Assembly (NCBI GenBank): GCA_964582225.1
Contig: CAZORA010000009.1
Location: 19,214 to 83,213 of the forward strand
From: Dokdonella_A sp964582225
Lineage (GTDB): Bacteria; Pseudomonadota; Gammaproteobacteria; Xanthomonadales; Rhodanobacteraceae
Length of the DNA: 64,000 bases
Reading direction: 5' to 3'
Shown: positions 42,047 through 52,300 of the stretch, in pieces
Numbering within the stretch: position 1 is the first letter of the stretch
Layout of the letters: the number at the start of each line of letters is the position of its first letter
The notes under the pieces: model-generated
Databases searched by the model: none
Told to the model about the DNA's origin: nothing
The model's input: only the letters and a program-made list of their open reading frames with translations
Position numbers and translations under genes: made by a program

Positions 42047-43398
42047 GGCTTTTCCTCCGCGGCGGCGGGCGCCTGCGAGTAATCGATCGAAACGCTGTGA
42101 GCGTCCAGCAGATACTTCCGCACCACGCGCTGCACATCCTGTGCGCTGACCGCCTGCAGCGCGAGCAGGTCGCTGTTGGCGCGCGCCGGATCGCCCTCAG
42201 TCAGGGCCGCCTGGCCGAGGGCGAAGGCCTTGCCGAGCGCGGTCTGGCGCTGCATCAGGATGCCCGTCAGAAGTTGGGTCTTGACCTTGTCGAGTTCCGC
42301 CGGCGAGGGCGGAGTGGCGGCCAACGTGGCGATTTCGGCCAGCATGGCCTTGCGCACCTCGGTCGGCTGGTGGCCGCTGGCGACGATCGCAAAACCCATC
42401 ATCAGTCCCTCGTCCCGGCGCAGATCGGCACTGAACCAGATGCGGGTCGCCAGCTCCTCGCGATAGACCAGGGCCTGATGCAGGCGCGAGGATTCACCGT
42501 CGCCGAGCAGCGCAGCCGCGACCTCGAGCGGGATCGCGTCGGCGCTCGCGGCCGGCGGGATGAGCCAGGTTTGGGCCACCGCCGGCAGCGGCACGTTGGG
42601 GCCATGCTCGTCGTAGTGGCGGTCGCGTGTCCAGGCTGGCTCGTGCATGACGACCCGCGGTAGCGGCGTCGCCGGCTTCGGGATGGCGCCGAAGTAGCGG
42701 TCGACCCAGCCGTCGAGCTCCTTCTGTGCGAAGTCACCGACGACGATCAGCACGGCGTTGTCCGGCCGGTACCAAGTGCGGTGGAAGGCGATCACGTCAT
42801 CGAGCGAGGCGGCGTCGAGCTCGGCGATGTTGCCGATGGTGGGGCGCTTGTAGGGATGCTTGAGATAGCTGTCGGCGTCGAGCGCGTTGAACAGCAGTCC
42901 GTAGGGGTTGGCCAGCACGCTCTGGCGATATTCCTCCTGCACCACGGCGCGTTCGGACCGGAAGTTGGCCTCGTCGACGTTCAGGTTCGACAGGCGCTCG
43001 GCTTCCGCCCACAGCAGACGCTGCAGATGATTGGACGGCACCACCTCGAAATAGTTGGTGATGTCGCCACCGGTGGAAGCATTGTTCATGCCGCCGACCG
43101 CCTCGGTCAGCTCGTCCATCTGTTCGGCGTGCATGTGCCTGGTGCTCTTGAACATCAGGTGTTCGAACAGGTGGGCGAAGCCGGAGCGGCCCTGCGGATC
43201 GTCTTTCGAGCCGACCCGATACCAGACGTGCACGCTGACGTTGGGACTGGAGTGGTCCTCGAGGCTCAGCACCTGAAGGCCGTTGTCGAGCGTGCGCTGG
43301 TGGAAATCGAGCGGCGGCACCGCGAGCCGCGTCGGCGCCGCAGCGGCACAGGCGGCGCCGCTGGCCATGGCGAACGCCGCGAGAGCAGGAAAACGCAT
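42043..43398 (-). CDS. M16-family zinc peptidase (catalytic subunit)
   Basis: A 451-residue periplasmic peptidase with signal peptide (FPALAAFAMASGAACAAA). It has the inverted zinc motif HLFEH (His76, Glu79, His80) in GFAHLFEHLMFKST, followed downstream by ERAVVQEEYRQ, which provides the third ligand Glu. The C-terminal half has QTWLIPPAA and the shortened substrate region. Together with the next gene it should form a heterodimeric M16B peptidase that degrades oligopeptides. ATG 43398 starts the signal peptide; the longer upstream frame overlaps msrB and is spurious. Confidence 0.93.
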   Translation of the reverse strand: MRFPALAAFAMASGAACAAAAPTRLAVPPLDFHQRTLDNGLQVLSLEDHSSPNVSVHVWYRVGSKDDPQGRSGFAHLFEHLMFKSTRHMHAEQMDELTEAVGGMNNASTGGDITNYFEVVPSNHLQRLLWAEAERLSNLNVDEANFRSERAVVQEEYRQSVLANPYGLLFNALDADSYLKHPYKRPTIGNIAELDAASLDDVIAFHRTWYRPDNAVLIVVGDFAQKELDGWVDRYFGAIPKPATPLPRVVMHEPAWTRDRHYDEHGPNVPLPAVAQTWLIPPAASADAIPLEVAAALLGDGESSRLHQALVYREELATRIWFSADLRRDEGLMMGFAIVASGHQPTEVRKAMLAEIATLAATPPSPAELDKVKTQLLTGILMQRQTALGKAFALGQAALTEGDPARANSDLLALQAVSAQDVQRVVRKYLLDAHSVSIDYSQAPAAAEEKP

Positions 43399-43499
43399 GG
43401 GGTGCGTCCCGAGTGATGGGGAAGCGCCGAGCTTAGCAAGTTGCGGCTGCCCGGCGCCCGTGCCCGCGGTCATGGCGGCGTCGGCGGGTGGCGTTTCGT

Positions 43500-43958
43500 T
43501 CACCCGCGGGCTGCTGCCTCCTCGGGAATGAAGCGCAGCGCAACGCCGTTGATGCAGTAGCGGATGCCGTCCGGCGGCGGTCCGTCGTCGAAGCGGTGGC
43601 CGAGATGGCCGCCGCAGCGCGCACAGCGGACTTCGATGCGCCGCATGCCATGACTGCTGTCTTCGAGCGCCTGCAGATGGATCGCATCGAAGGGCTCGAA
43701 GAAACTCGGCCAGCCGCTTGCCGAAGCGTATTTGCTGCGAGAGCGGAACAGCGGCAGGGCACACAGCGCGCAGGCGAAGATGCCGACTCCGCGCTCGTCC
43801 AGCAGGCTGCTGCAGAAAGGCGCCTCGGTGCCGTGATCGAGCAGGACGCGGCGCTGCTCGGCGCTCAAGGCCTGCACGAGCCGCGCGCGCTGGCCGGCGT
43901 CGAGACGCAGATCGTAACCGGAGGGTGAACGATCGCCATCGACGGGGCCGGCCTTCAC
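43500..43958 (-). CDS. msrB: Peptide-methionine (R)-S-oxide reductase MsrB
   Basis: A 152-residue repair enzyme for R-sulfoxides of methionine. Zinc cysteines are CALC (63, 66) and CARC (112, 115). The catalytic Cys135 is in RYCINGVAL, and the SGWPSFFEP and GGHLGHRFDDGP motifs are intact. It overlaps msrA by 4 bases. There is no signal peptide, so it should be cytoplasmic. It ends 101 bases before the M16 operon start on the same strand. Confidence 0.96.
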   Translation of the reverse strand: MKAGPVDGDRSPSGYDLRLDAGQRARLVQALSAEQRRVLLDHGTEAPFCSSLLDERGVGIFACALCALPLFRSRSKYASASGWPSFFEPFDAIHLQALEDSSHGMRRIEVRCARCGGHLGHRFDDGPPPDGIRYCINGVALRFIPEEAAARG

Positions 43959-44599
43959 GGCGCGCCCCCGGCGCGCTTCAGTAAGCCCGCGAAAGCGTGG
44001 CGGAGCTTTTCGACCTTGGGTGCGGCAACGCTCGCGATGTAGGGCTGTGAAGGATTCTGCGCAGCGTAGTCATGGTGCCAGGCCTCGGCGACATGAAAAC
44101 CCTCGAGCGCAACCAGCTGGGTCGCGATCGGCGCGCTGAAGACGCCGGCGGCCTCCAACTGACGGATGTAGGCGGCGGCCACTTCGCGCTGCGCCTCGTT
44201 CGCGTAGAAGACGACCGAGCGGTACTGGCGGCCACGGTCTTCACCCTGACGGTCGACCTGGGTCGGGTCGTGGGCCACCGCAAAGAAAATCTTCAGCAGC
44301 CGCCCATAGCTGCAGCGCGCTGGATCGAAGCGAATGCGGATCGATTCGGCGTGGTTGGTGAGACCACTGCACACGGTCCGATAGTCGGCGCTCGTGGCCG
44401 AGTCGCCGCTGTAGCCAGGGGTCACGTCGAGCACGCCGTCGAGCTCGCGAAAGACCGCTTCCGTGCACCAGAAGCAGCCGCCGGCAAGCACCGCGAGCGC
44501 CTCGCCGGATGCGGTCGCCGGCGGATCGAGGAGCGGGTCAGGAAACACTGCACGCTCGATGGTGAGGCTCGCGCCGGGGACATCACATGCTGCGTTCAT
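43955..44599 (-). CDS. msrA: Peptide-methionine (S)-S-oxide reductase MsrA
   Basis: A 214-residue enzyme reducing S-sulfoxides of methionine. The active-site motif GCFWCTEAVF has catalytic Cys42. PGYSGDSATSADYRTVCSGLTNHAESIRI, HDPTQVDRQGEDRGRQYRSVVFY and the HHDYAAQNPSQPYI tail are all typical. It has an N-terminal extension of about 30 residues without signal character. It is first in the msrA-msrB operon and divergent from the RND pump operon across 223 bases. Confidence 0.96.
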   Translation of the reverse strand: MNAACDVPGASLTIERAVFPDPLLDPPATASGEALAVLAGGCFWCTEAVFRELDGVLDVTPGYSGDSATSADYRTVCSGLTNHAESIRIRFDPARCSYGRLLKIFFAVAHDPTQVDRQGEDRGRQYRSVVFYANEAQREVAAAYIRQLEAAGVFSAPIATQLVALEGFHVAEAWHHDYAAQNPSQPYIASVAAPKVEKLRHAFAGLLKRAGGAP

Positions 44600-44726
44600 T
44601 GCAAACTCCTGAGCGGTGCGCGGCGCACCCGCACCGCTTGGAAACCATTATGAGGGCAGGCGAAGCGGTGCGCTGAAGAAGGGCGGAACTTGCGTTCCGC
44701 GGCGCCATCCAAGCCCACGCCGAGAC

Positions 44727-44750
44727 GCATGTAAAGATGGATTTACGCGC
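44727..44750. promoter_or_regulatory. Palindromic operator candidate upstream of the RND operon
   Basis: GTAAA (44731-44735) and TTTAC (44742-44746) form a 5-base inverted repeat around a 6-base spacer, with matching GC pairs at 44727-44728 and 44749-44750. It lies in the 223-base divergent region between msrA and the RND pump, about 75 bases before the pump start. Such palindromes commonly bind TetR-type repressors of pump operons, but no regulator gene lies here. Confidence 0.4.
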
Positions 44751-44822
44751 GGCAAACTCCATCCTGAAAGTCGTGCTGTTAGCCTTTCTCCCGCAGTTTG
44801 TCCGTTCCACAAGGAAAGCCCC

Positions 44823-46022
44823 ATGCCGCGCTGGAAACTCGCGCTGATCGCCGTCGGCGTCGTCCTCCTTGCCCTCCTGGGCTGGCGCCTGTTCGCGCCC
44901 GCCGCGCCTTCGGCTGGCTCGGGTTTCCGTGGTGGCGGCTTCGATGCGCCGATCCCAGTGACCGTGGTCGAAGCGGTGCGCGCCGACGTACCCGTGTACC
45001 TGACCGCGCTTGGCACCGTGCAGGCGCTCAACACCGTCAGCGTCAACGCCCAGGTCACCGGCCAGCTCAAGGCGCTCCACTTCGCGGAGGGCGACGAGAT
45101 CCAGGCCGGCACGCTGCTCGCCGAGATCGATCCCCGCACATTCCAGGCCGCGCTCGACCAGGCGGTGGCGCGGCAGAACCAGGATCAGGCCCAACTGGCC
45201 GCCTCGCGCAGCACCCTGAAGCGCTACGAAGAGCTCGGCAAGCAGCACTTCGTCTCGGCCCAGGACCTCGAGAACCAGCGCCAGACCGTACGTCAGCAGG
45301 AGGCGCTGGTGGCGGCCGATGCCGCCGCGGTGTCGAGCGCGCGCACCCAGCTCGACTACACCCGCATCACCGCGCCGATCACCGGAGTCGCCGGCATCCG
45401 CCAAATCGACGTCGGCAATCTCGTTTCGGCCAGCGGCGCCGGCATCGTCACTCTGACCCAGGTGCACCCGATCAACGTCATCTTCAGCCTGCCGCAGCAG
45501 GACCTGGCCGCGGTGCGCGCAGCCGGGGGCGAGAATCTCCAGGTCACCGCGCTCGACCGCGCCGACAGCCACGCGCTGGCGGAGGGCGTGCTCAAGGTGG
45601 TCGACAACAGCATCGATCCGCAGACCGGCACCTTCCGCCTCAAGGCCGAGTTCGCCAACGAGAAGACCCAGCTGTGGCCGGGGCAGTTCGTCAACGTGCG
45701 CCTGCGCACGCGCACCGTGCAAGGTGCGCTGGTGATTCCGGTGCAGGCGGTGCAGCGAGGCCCGGACTCGAACTACGTGTACCGTTTGGAGCCAGACAAT
45801 ACGGTGTCGATGCAACCGATCGAGACTGCCGGTGAGGCGGGCGACGGCACGGTGCTGGTGAGCTCAGGCGTGGCCGACGGCGAGCGGGTGGTGACCGAAG
45901 GGCAGTTCCGCCTGAAGCCCGGGGCCAAGGTGCTGGCGCTGGCGCCGGGCGAAACTCCGCCGGCGCCGAGCGCCGACGAGCTGCAGAAGGCCGCCGGTCC
46001 CGGCCGCCGCGGCGGGCGCTGA
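44823..46022 (+). CDS. mdtA: RND efflux periplasmic adaptor (MdtA-like)
   Basis: A 399-residue membrane fusion protein linking the inner-membrane pump to an outer-membrane channel. It has a single N-terminal membrane helix (LALIAVGVVLLALLGWRLF), the lipoyl/barrel-sandwich halves (GTVQALNTVSVNAQVTGQLKALHFAEGDEIQAGTLLAEID and DYTRITAPITGVAGIRQIDVGNLV), a coiled hairpin between them, and the beta-barrel and membrane-proximal domains (FVNVRLRTRTVQGALVIPVQAVQ). The G-V/I-x-x-I-D pattern and the company of two RND pumps fit MdtA. It has an AAGGA ribosome site. The tail (GPGRRGGR) is basic. Confidence 0.93.
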   Translation: MPRWKLALIAVGVVLLALLGWRLFAPAAPSAGSGFRGGGFDAPIPVTVVEAVRADVPVYLTALGTVQALNTVSVNAQVTGQLKALHFAEGDEIQAGTLLAEIDPRTFQAALDQAVARQNQDQAQLAASRSTLKRYEELGKQHFVSAQDLENQRQTVRQQEALVAADAAAVSSARTQLDYTRITAPITGVAGIRQIDVGNLVSASGAGIVTLTQVHPINVIFSLPQQDLAAVRAAGGENLQVTALDRADSHALAEGVLKVVDNSIDPQTGTFRLKAEFANEKTQLWPGQFVNVRLRTRTVQGALVIPVQAVQRGPDSNYVYRLEPDNTVSMQPIETAGEAGDGTVLVSSGVADGERVVTEGQFRLKPGAKVLALAPGETPPAPSADELQKAAGPGRRGGR

Positions 46023-46040
46023 ACGCAGGCGGACATTCCC

Positions 46041-49000
46041 TTGTCGACTCCACTGAATGAGGAGGGCACGAGCGGCGGCGGCGCCGGCTTCTCCTCGGTA
46101 TTCATCCGCCGCCCGATCGCCACCTCGCTGCTGATGATCGCGGTGTTGCTGGCCGGCATCCTTGGCTACCGCATGCTGCCGGTGTCCGCGCTGCCGGACA
46201 TCGAGGCGCCGAGCCTGCAGGTGACCACCCAGTATCCGGGCGCCAGCGCGAGCACCATGGCGGTGCTGGTGACCACGCCGCTGGAGCGCCAGTTCGGCCA
46301 GATTTCCGGGCTGGCGATGATGACCTCGGACTCCTCGGCCGGGCTTTCCACCATCAACCTCACCTTCGCCATGGACCGCGATATCGACGCGGCGGCGCAG
46401 GACGTGCAGTCGGCGATCAACGCCGCCCGCGGCACGCTGCCGAACGGGCTGCCGTATCCGCCGGTCTACAACAAGGTCAATCCGGCCGACGCGCCGATCC
46501 TGACCCTGGTGCTGAACTCCGACAGCGTGCCGCTGCGCGACATCACCAGCTACGCCGACTCGATCCTCGCGCAGAAGTTGTCGCAGGTGAGCGGCGTCGG
46601 CCTGGTGTCGATCGCCGGCAACGTACGCCCCGCAGTGCGGGTGCAGGTCAACCCGGCGGCGCTGGCGAACCTCGGCCTGACCCTCGAAGACGTGCGCGGC
46701 GCTCTGGCCAGCGCCAACGTGAATGCGCCCAAGGGACAGATCAGCGGCGAGCAGCAGACCTTCAGCATCGGCGCCAACGATCAGCTCGCCGACGCCGCTG
46801 AATACCGCTCGACCATCATCAGCTACCGCGGCGGCGCGCCGGTGCGCCTGTCCGACGTCGCCGCGGTCACCGACGGAGTCGAGAACGACCAGCTTTCGGC
46901 CTGGGCCGACGGCAAGCCGGCGGTGCTGCTCGACGTGCGCCGTCAACCCGACGCCAATATCGTCGCCACCGTCGATCGCATCAAGGAAATCCTCCCCGAG
47001 CTGCGCGCGGTGCTCCCGGCGGGGGTCGATTTGGATGTGTTCTCCGACCGCACGGTGACCATTCGCGCCTCGGTGCGGGACGTGCAGTTCACCTTGATCC
47101 TGTCGGTGATCCTGGTGATCGCGGTGATCTTCGTGTTCCTGCGCCGGCTCTGGGCCACCCTGATTCCGAGCATCGCGGTGCCACTGTCGCTGATGGGCAC
47201 CTTTGGCGTTATGGCCTTTGCCGGGTTTTCACTCGACAACCTGTCGCTGATGGCGCTGGCGGTCGCCACCGGCTTCGTGGTCGACGACGCGATCGTCATG
47301 ATCGAAAACATCGTGCGCTATCTCGAGGGCGGCCGCGACGGCCGCGAGGCGGCCGAGATCGGCGCCCGCGAGATCGGCTTCACGGTGCTCTCGCTGACCG
47401 TCTCCCTGATTGCCGTGTTCCTGCCGCTGCTGCTGATGCCGGGGGTGGTCGGGCGCCTGTTCCACGAGTTCGCCTGGGTGCTGAGCATCGCGGTGGCCAT
47501 CTCGATGGTGGTCTCGCTGACCCTGACCCCGATGATGTGCGCCTACCTGCTGAAGCCGGGCGACGTCGCGGTCGAGGGCGAGGACGCCGAGGCGCATCTC
47601 GCTGGCAGCGGCTTTTTCGCCCGCCTTCTGAACGCCTACGACCGCAGCCTCGGCTGGGTGTTCGGCCACCAGGGCCTGATCCTGCTGATCGCGAGCGGTG
47701 CGATCGTGCTGACCGTGCTGCTCTATGTGGCGATCCCGAAAAACCTGCTGCCCGAACAGGATACCGGCCTGATCACGGCGGTGGTCCAGGCCGACCAGAA
47801 CATCGCTTTCGAAGCGATGCGCGAGCGCACCGAGCGGGTGGCGACGGCGCTGCGCGCGGATCCGGCGGTACTCGGCGTGGCCGCCTTCGTCGGCGCCGGC
47901 TCGATCAACCCGACCCTGAATCAGGGCCAGCTGAGCCTGGTGCTGAAGCCACGCGGCGAACGCGAATCACTCGACGCGCTGCTGCCGCGACTGTACCAAG
48001 CGGTGCAGTCGATGCCGGGCGTCGCCCTGTACCTGAAACCGGTGCAGGACGTGACCCTGGACACCCGCATCTCCGCCACCGAGTATCAGTATTCACTGGA
48101 AAGCGTCGACTCCAAGCTGCTGGAAGATACCGCCACCCGCATGACCCAGGCGCTGCGCTCGCGCCCCGAGTTGACCGACGTCAGCAACAACCTGGCCAGC
48201 ACCGGGCTCGAGTACAAGCTGAGCATCGACCGCGATCAGGCGAGCCGTCTCGGCGTGCCGGTGCAGGCGATCGACGACACGCTCTACGACGCCTTCGGCC
48301 AGCGCCAGGTGTCGACCATCTTCACCGAGCTCAACCAGTTCCGCGTGGTGCTGGAGGTGGCGCCGGAGTTTCGCAGCGGAACCGACCTGCTGACCAAGCT
48401 CAGCGTGCGCGGCTCGGGCAGCGGCGCGCTGACCGGCAGCAACGCCACCACCCTGGGCCAGCTCACTTCGAGCAACGCCGCCACCCCGAGCGGCATCGGC
48501 AGCCAGGGCAACACTGGGGTTCTGATCGGCGCCGGCGGCTCGATCCCGTTGTCCGCGCTGGCCCGCGCCGAAGTGACCAGTGCGCCGCTGGTGGTGAGCC
48601 ACCAGAACCAGCTGCCGGCGATCACCCTGTCCTTCAACACCGCGCCCGGCTATTCGCTGTCGCAGGCGGTCACGGCGATCCAGCAAGTCGAGGCCGGGCT
48701 GCAGCTGCCGGCGCAGGTGCGCGGCCAGTTCATCGGCAAGGCGGCCGAGTTCTCCTCTTCGCAGACCAGCCAGGTGCTGCTGCTGCTGGCCGCGCTGGTG
48801 GTGATCTACATCGTGCTCGGGGTGCTCTACGAGAGCTACATCCACCCGCTGACGATCCTCTCCACGCTGCCACCAGCCGGCGTCGGCGCGCTGCTCTCAC
48901 TGATGCTGTTCGGCATGAGCCTGTCGATCGACGGCATCATCGGCATCATCCTGCTGATCGGCATCGTAAAGAAAAACGGCATCCTGATGATTGACTTCGC

Positions 49001-49313
49001 GATCGAAGCCCAGCGCAAGGGTCTGAGCCCGCTCGATGCGGTGCATCGCGCCTGTCTGCTGCGCTTCCGACCGATCATCATGACCACCGCCGCCGCCATG
49101 CTGGGCGCACTGCCGCTGGCGCTCGGCAGCGGCATCGGCGCCGAGCTGCGGCGTCCGCTCGGGGTCGCGATCGTCGGCGGCCTGCTGCTCTCGCAGCTGG
49201 TGACCCTGTACACCACACCGGTGATCTATCTCTGGTTCGAGCGCCTCTCGGACTGGCTGCGCGCGCGTGCCGCGCGCGGGCGACCGACGCCTGCGCTGGA
49301 GCGGCCGGCGTGA
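46041..49313 (+). CDS. mdtB: RND efflux pump inner-membrane subunit (MdtB-like)
   Basis: A 1090-residue RND permease with 12 membrane helices and two large periplasmic loops. It begins FSSVFIRRPIATSLLM. The proton-relay Asp pair is in FVVDDAIVMIEN (helix 4), with a Lys in GIVKKNGILMIDF (helix 10). It follows mdtA by 18 bases. The frame opens with TTG at 46041; the next in-frame ATG is inside helix 1, so TTG or a nearby alternative must be the start. A Ser/Gly/Asn/Thr-rich insertion (about residues 790-830) is longer than in E. coli MdtB (1040 residues). Confidence 0.92.
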   Translation: MSTPLNEEGTSGGGAGFSSVFIRRPIATSLLMIAVLLAGILGYRMLPVSALPDIEAPSLQVTTQYPGASASTMAVLVTTPLERQFGQISGLAMMTSDSSAGLSTINLTFAMDRDIDAAAQDVQSAINAARGTLPNGLPYPPVYNKVNPADAPILTLVLNSDSVPLRDITSYADSILAQKLSQVSGVGLVSIAGNVRPAVRVQVNPAALANLGLTLEDVRGALASANVNAPKGQISGEQQTFSIGANDQLADAAEYRSTIISYRGGAPVRLSDVAAVTDGVENDQLSAWADGKPAVLLDVRRQPDANIVATVDRIKEILPELRAVLPAGVDLDVFSDRTVTIRASVRDVQFTLILSVILVIAVIFVFLRRLWATLIPSIAVPLSLMGTFGVMAFAGFSLDNLSLMALAVATGFVVDDAIVMIENIVRYLEGGRDGREAAEIGAREIGFTVLSLTVSLIAVFLPLLLMPGVVGRLFHEFAWVLSIAVAISMVVSLTLTPMMCAYLLKPGDVAVEGEDAEAHLAGSGFFARLLNAYDRSLGWVFGHQGLILLIASGAIVLTVLLYVAIPKNLLPEQDTGLITAVVQADQNIAFEAMRERTERVATALRADPAVLGVAAFVGAGSINPTLNQGQLSLVLKPRGERESLDALLPRLYQAVQSMPGVALYLKPVQDVTLDTRISATEYQYSLESVDSKLLEDTATRMTQALRSRPELTDVSNNLASTGLEYKLSIDRDQASRLGVPVQAIDDTLYDAFGQRQVSTIFTELNQFRVVLEVAPEFRSGTDLLTKLSVRGSGSGALTGSNATTLGQLTSSNAATPSGIGSQGNTGVLIGAGGSIPLSALARAEVTSAPLVVSHQNQLPAITLSFNTAPGYSLSQAVTAIQQVEAGLQLPAQVRGQFIGKAAEFSSSQTSQVLLLLAALVVIYIVLGVLYESYIHPLTILSTLPPAGVGALLSLMLFGMSLSIDGIIGIILLIGIVKKNGILMIDFAIEAQRKGLSPLDAVHRACLLRFRPIIMTTAAAMLGALPLALGSGIGAELRRPLGVAIVGGLLLSQLVTLYTTPVIYLWFERLSDWLRARAARGRPTPALERPA

Positions 49314-52300
49314 ACCTCTCCGGGCCCTTCATCCGGCGCCCGATCGGCACCTCCCTGCTGGCGCTCGGGCTCTTCGTCGGCGGCGCGATCGCCTACAGCC
49401 TGCTCGGCGTCGCGGCGTTGCCGAACCTGGAATTTCCGGCGATCTTCGTCTCCGCCAGCCAGCCCGGCGCCGACGCGCGCACCATGGCCTCGACCGTGGC
49501 GGCGCCGCTCGAGCGCCATCTGGGCCAGATCGCCGGCATCGACGAGATGAGCTCGCGCAGCTCGGAAGGCTCCACCTCGGTGATCCTCTTCTTCAACCCC
49601 GGAGTCGAGGTCGATGACGCCGCACGCGACGTGCAGGCGGCGATCAACGCCGCCGCCCCGGATCTGCCTTCGGGGCTCAAGAACGCGCCGGTCTACCGCA
49701 AGGCCAACCCGAACAACGCGCCGGTGCTGCTGCTCGCGCTGACCTCGCCGCAGCGGCCGCTGTCCGAGCTCTACAACATCGCCGATTCGCTGCTCTCGCC
49801 GCGCATTGCGCAACAACCGGGCGTGGCTTCGGTGGACCTGGCCGGCGGCGCCACCCCGGCAGTGCGGGTCGATCTCAACCTGCGCGCGCTGTCGGCGATG
49901 GGGCTCTCGGCAGACCAGGTGCGTAACGCCCTGGTCGCCGCGAACGTCACCTCTCCGCAGGGCTTTCTGTCCGACGGCCGCACCACCATGGCGGTATCCG
50001 CCAACGACTCCCTGCACAGCGCCACCGAGTTTGCCGATCTGGTGATCGCGGTGCGCAGCGGCGTGCCGGTGCGCCTGCGCGATGTCGCCACGGTCTACGA
50101 CGGCCAGGAGGATCTCTACCAGGGAGCCTGGTTCAACGGCCAGCAGGCGATTCTGATCGTGGTCAGCAAGCGCGCCGACGCCAACGTCATCGGCACCGTC
50201 GACGCAATCCGCGCCCAGCTGCCGGAGATGCAGACCTGGGTGCCTCCGGACGTCCGGATCATTCCCTTCTCGGACCGCACGCCGACCATCCGCGCTTCGG
50301 TGCGCGAAGTGCAGATCAGTCTGCTGATCAGCATCAGCATGGTGATTCTGACCATGCTGTTCTTCCTGCGGCGTGCAGCGCCGACGGCGATCGCCGGCGC
50401 TGCGGTGCCGCTGTCGCTGGCCGGTGCCTTCGCCACCATGTATTTCCTCGATTTCACCCTCAACAACCTGTCGCTGATGGCCCTGGTAATCGCGATCGGC
50501 TTCGTGGTCGACGACGCAATCGTGGTGATCGAGAACATCGTGCGCCACATCGACCAGGGCAAGCCGCGCCTGCAGGCAGCGCTCGATGGCGCCCGCGAGA
50601 TCGGCTTCACCATCGTCTCGATCACCGGTTCGCTGCTTGCGGTGTTCGCGCCGCTGGCCTTCATGAGCGGCTTTCTCGGCAAGATCTTCAGCGAGTTCGC
50701 AATCACCCTGACGGCGGCCATCGCGATCTCGGCGTTGATTTCGCTGACCCTGACCCCGGCGCTGTGCGGCCGATTCCTGCGCGGCCACCGTGAGGAGCGC
50801 CCGCCGTCGCGCCTGGCGCAGCGAATCGACGCGTTCCACGCCGGCACCCTGGCCGTCTATCGACGCGGACTCGATTTCTCTCTGCGCCACCCGCGCTGGC
50901 TAGCCTTGACGCCACTGCTGCTCGCGGCGCTCACCTTCGTCCTGGTCGGCCAGGTGCAGAAGGGCTTCTTCCCGCAGCAGGACACCGGCCAGCTGTTCGG
51001 CTTCACCCGCGGCAATCCGGATATTTCCTATCAGGCGATGGCCGAGCGCCATCAGAAGATGGCAGACATGGTGCAGGCCGATCCCGCAGTCGAGAGCGTC
51101 GGCTCGCGAATCGGCGGTGGGCACTGGGGCAGCGCGGCCTCCGGCACGCTCTACATCAACTTGAAGCCGCTTGGCGAAGGGCGCAGCGACTCCACCTTCG
51201 CGGTGATGAATCGGCTGAGCGCCAAGGCCAACAAAATCCCTGGCATCCAGCTGCGCCTGCGGCCGGTGCAGGACGTCGGCGGCGGCGGAGGTGGCGGCGG
51301 AGGCGACGGCGCGCAGTACAACTACACCCTGAAGGGCGACAGTCTCGACACCCTGCAAAGCTTCGCACCGGAGCTGGTCAGCGCGCTACGCAAGCTGCCC
51401 GAGCTGCGCGACGTGGACCTCGACGTTTCCAAGTCGGGCCTGCGCGAGAACCTGGTGATCGACCGCGACGCCGCCTCACGCCTGGGAGTGAGCACCGGCG
51501 CCATCGATAGCGCGCTCTATGACGCCTTCGGTCAACGCCAGGTCTCGACCATCTATTCCGACATCAACCAGTACAAGGTGGTGGTGAACGCGCTGCCGGG
51601 CCAAGCGGCTTCGCCGGCCGCGCTGCGCAAGCTCTACGTGCGCGCCTCGAGCGGAGCGATGGTGCCACTCGAAGCAGTGGCGCGCCTCGAGTCGGGCAGC
51701 AGTCCGACCCAGGTCGAGCACGAGGGCCAGTTTCCGGTAACCAATATCAGCTTCAACTTGGCGCCCGGGGTGTCGATGGGTGAAGCTGGAGTGCTGGTCG
51801 ACCGGACGATGGCCGGCATGCGCGCGCCGCCCGGCGTGCGCGGCGAATTCGGCGGCGATTTCCGCCGCTTCCGCGACAGCCAGGACAGTCAGGGCGCGCT
51901 GATCCTCGCCGCGATCATCGCCGTCTATCTCGTGCTCGGCATGCTCTACGAAAGCCTGATCCATCCGGTCACGATCCTCTCCACGCTGCCTTCGGCCGGG
52001 GTCGGTGCACTGCTCGCGATGCTTCTGACCGGCACCGAGCTGTCGATCGTCTCGGTGATCGCGATCGTGCTATTGATCGGCATCGTCAAGAAGAACGCGA
52101 TCATGATGATCGACTTTGCGCTCGCCGCCGAGCGCGAGCGCGGTCTGCCACCCTCCGAGGCGATTCGGGAAGCCTGTCTGGTGCGCTTTCGTCCGATCAT
52201 CATGACCTCGATGGTGGCGATCGTGAGCGCCCTGCCCCTCGCCATCGGCTTCGGCGCCGGCGCCGAGATGCGCCGCCCGCTCGGCATCGCCATGATCGGC

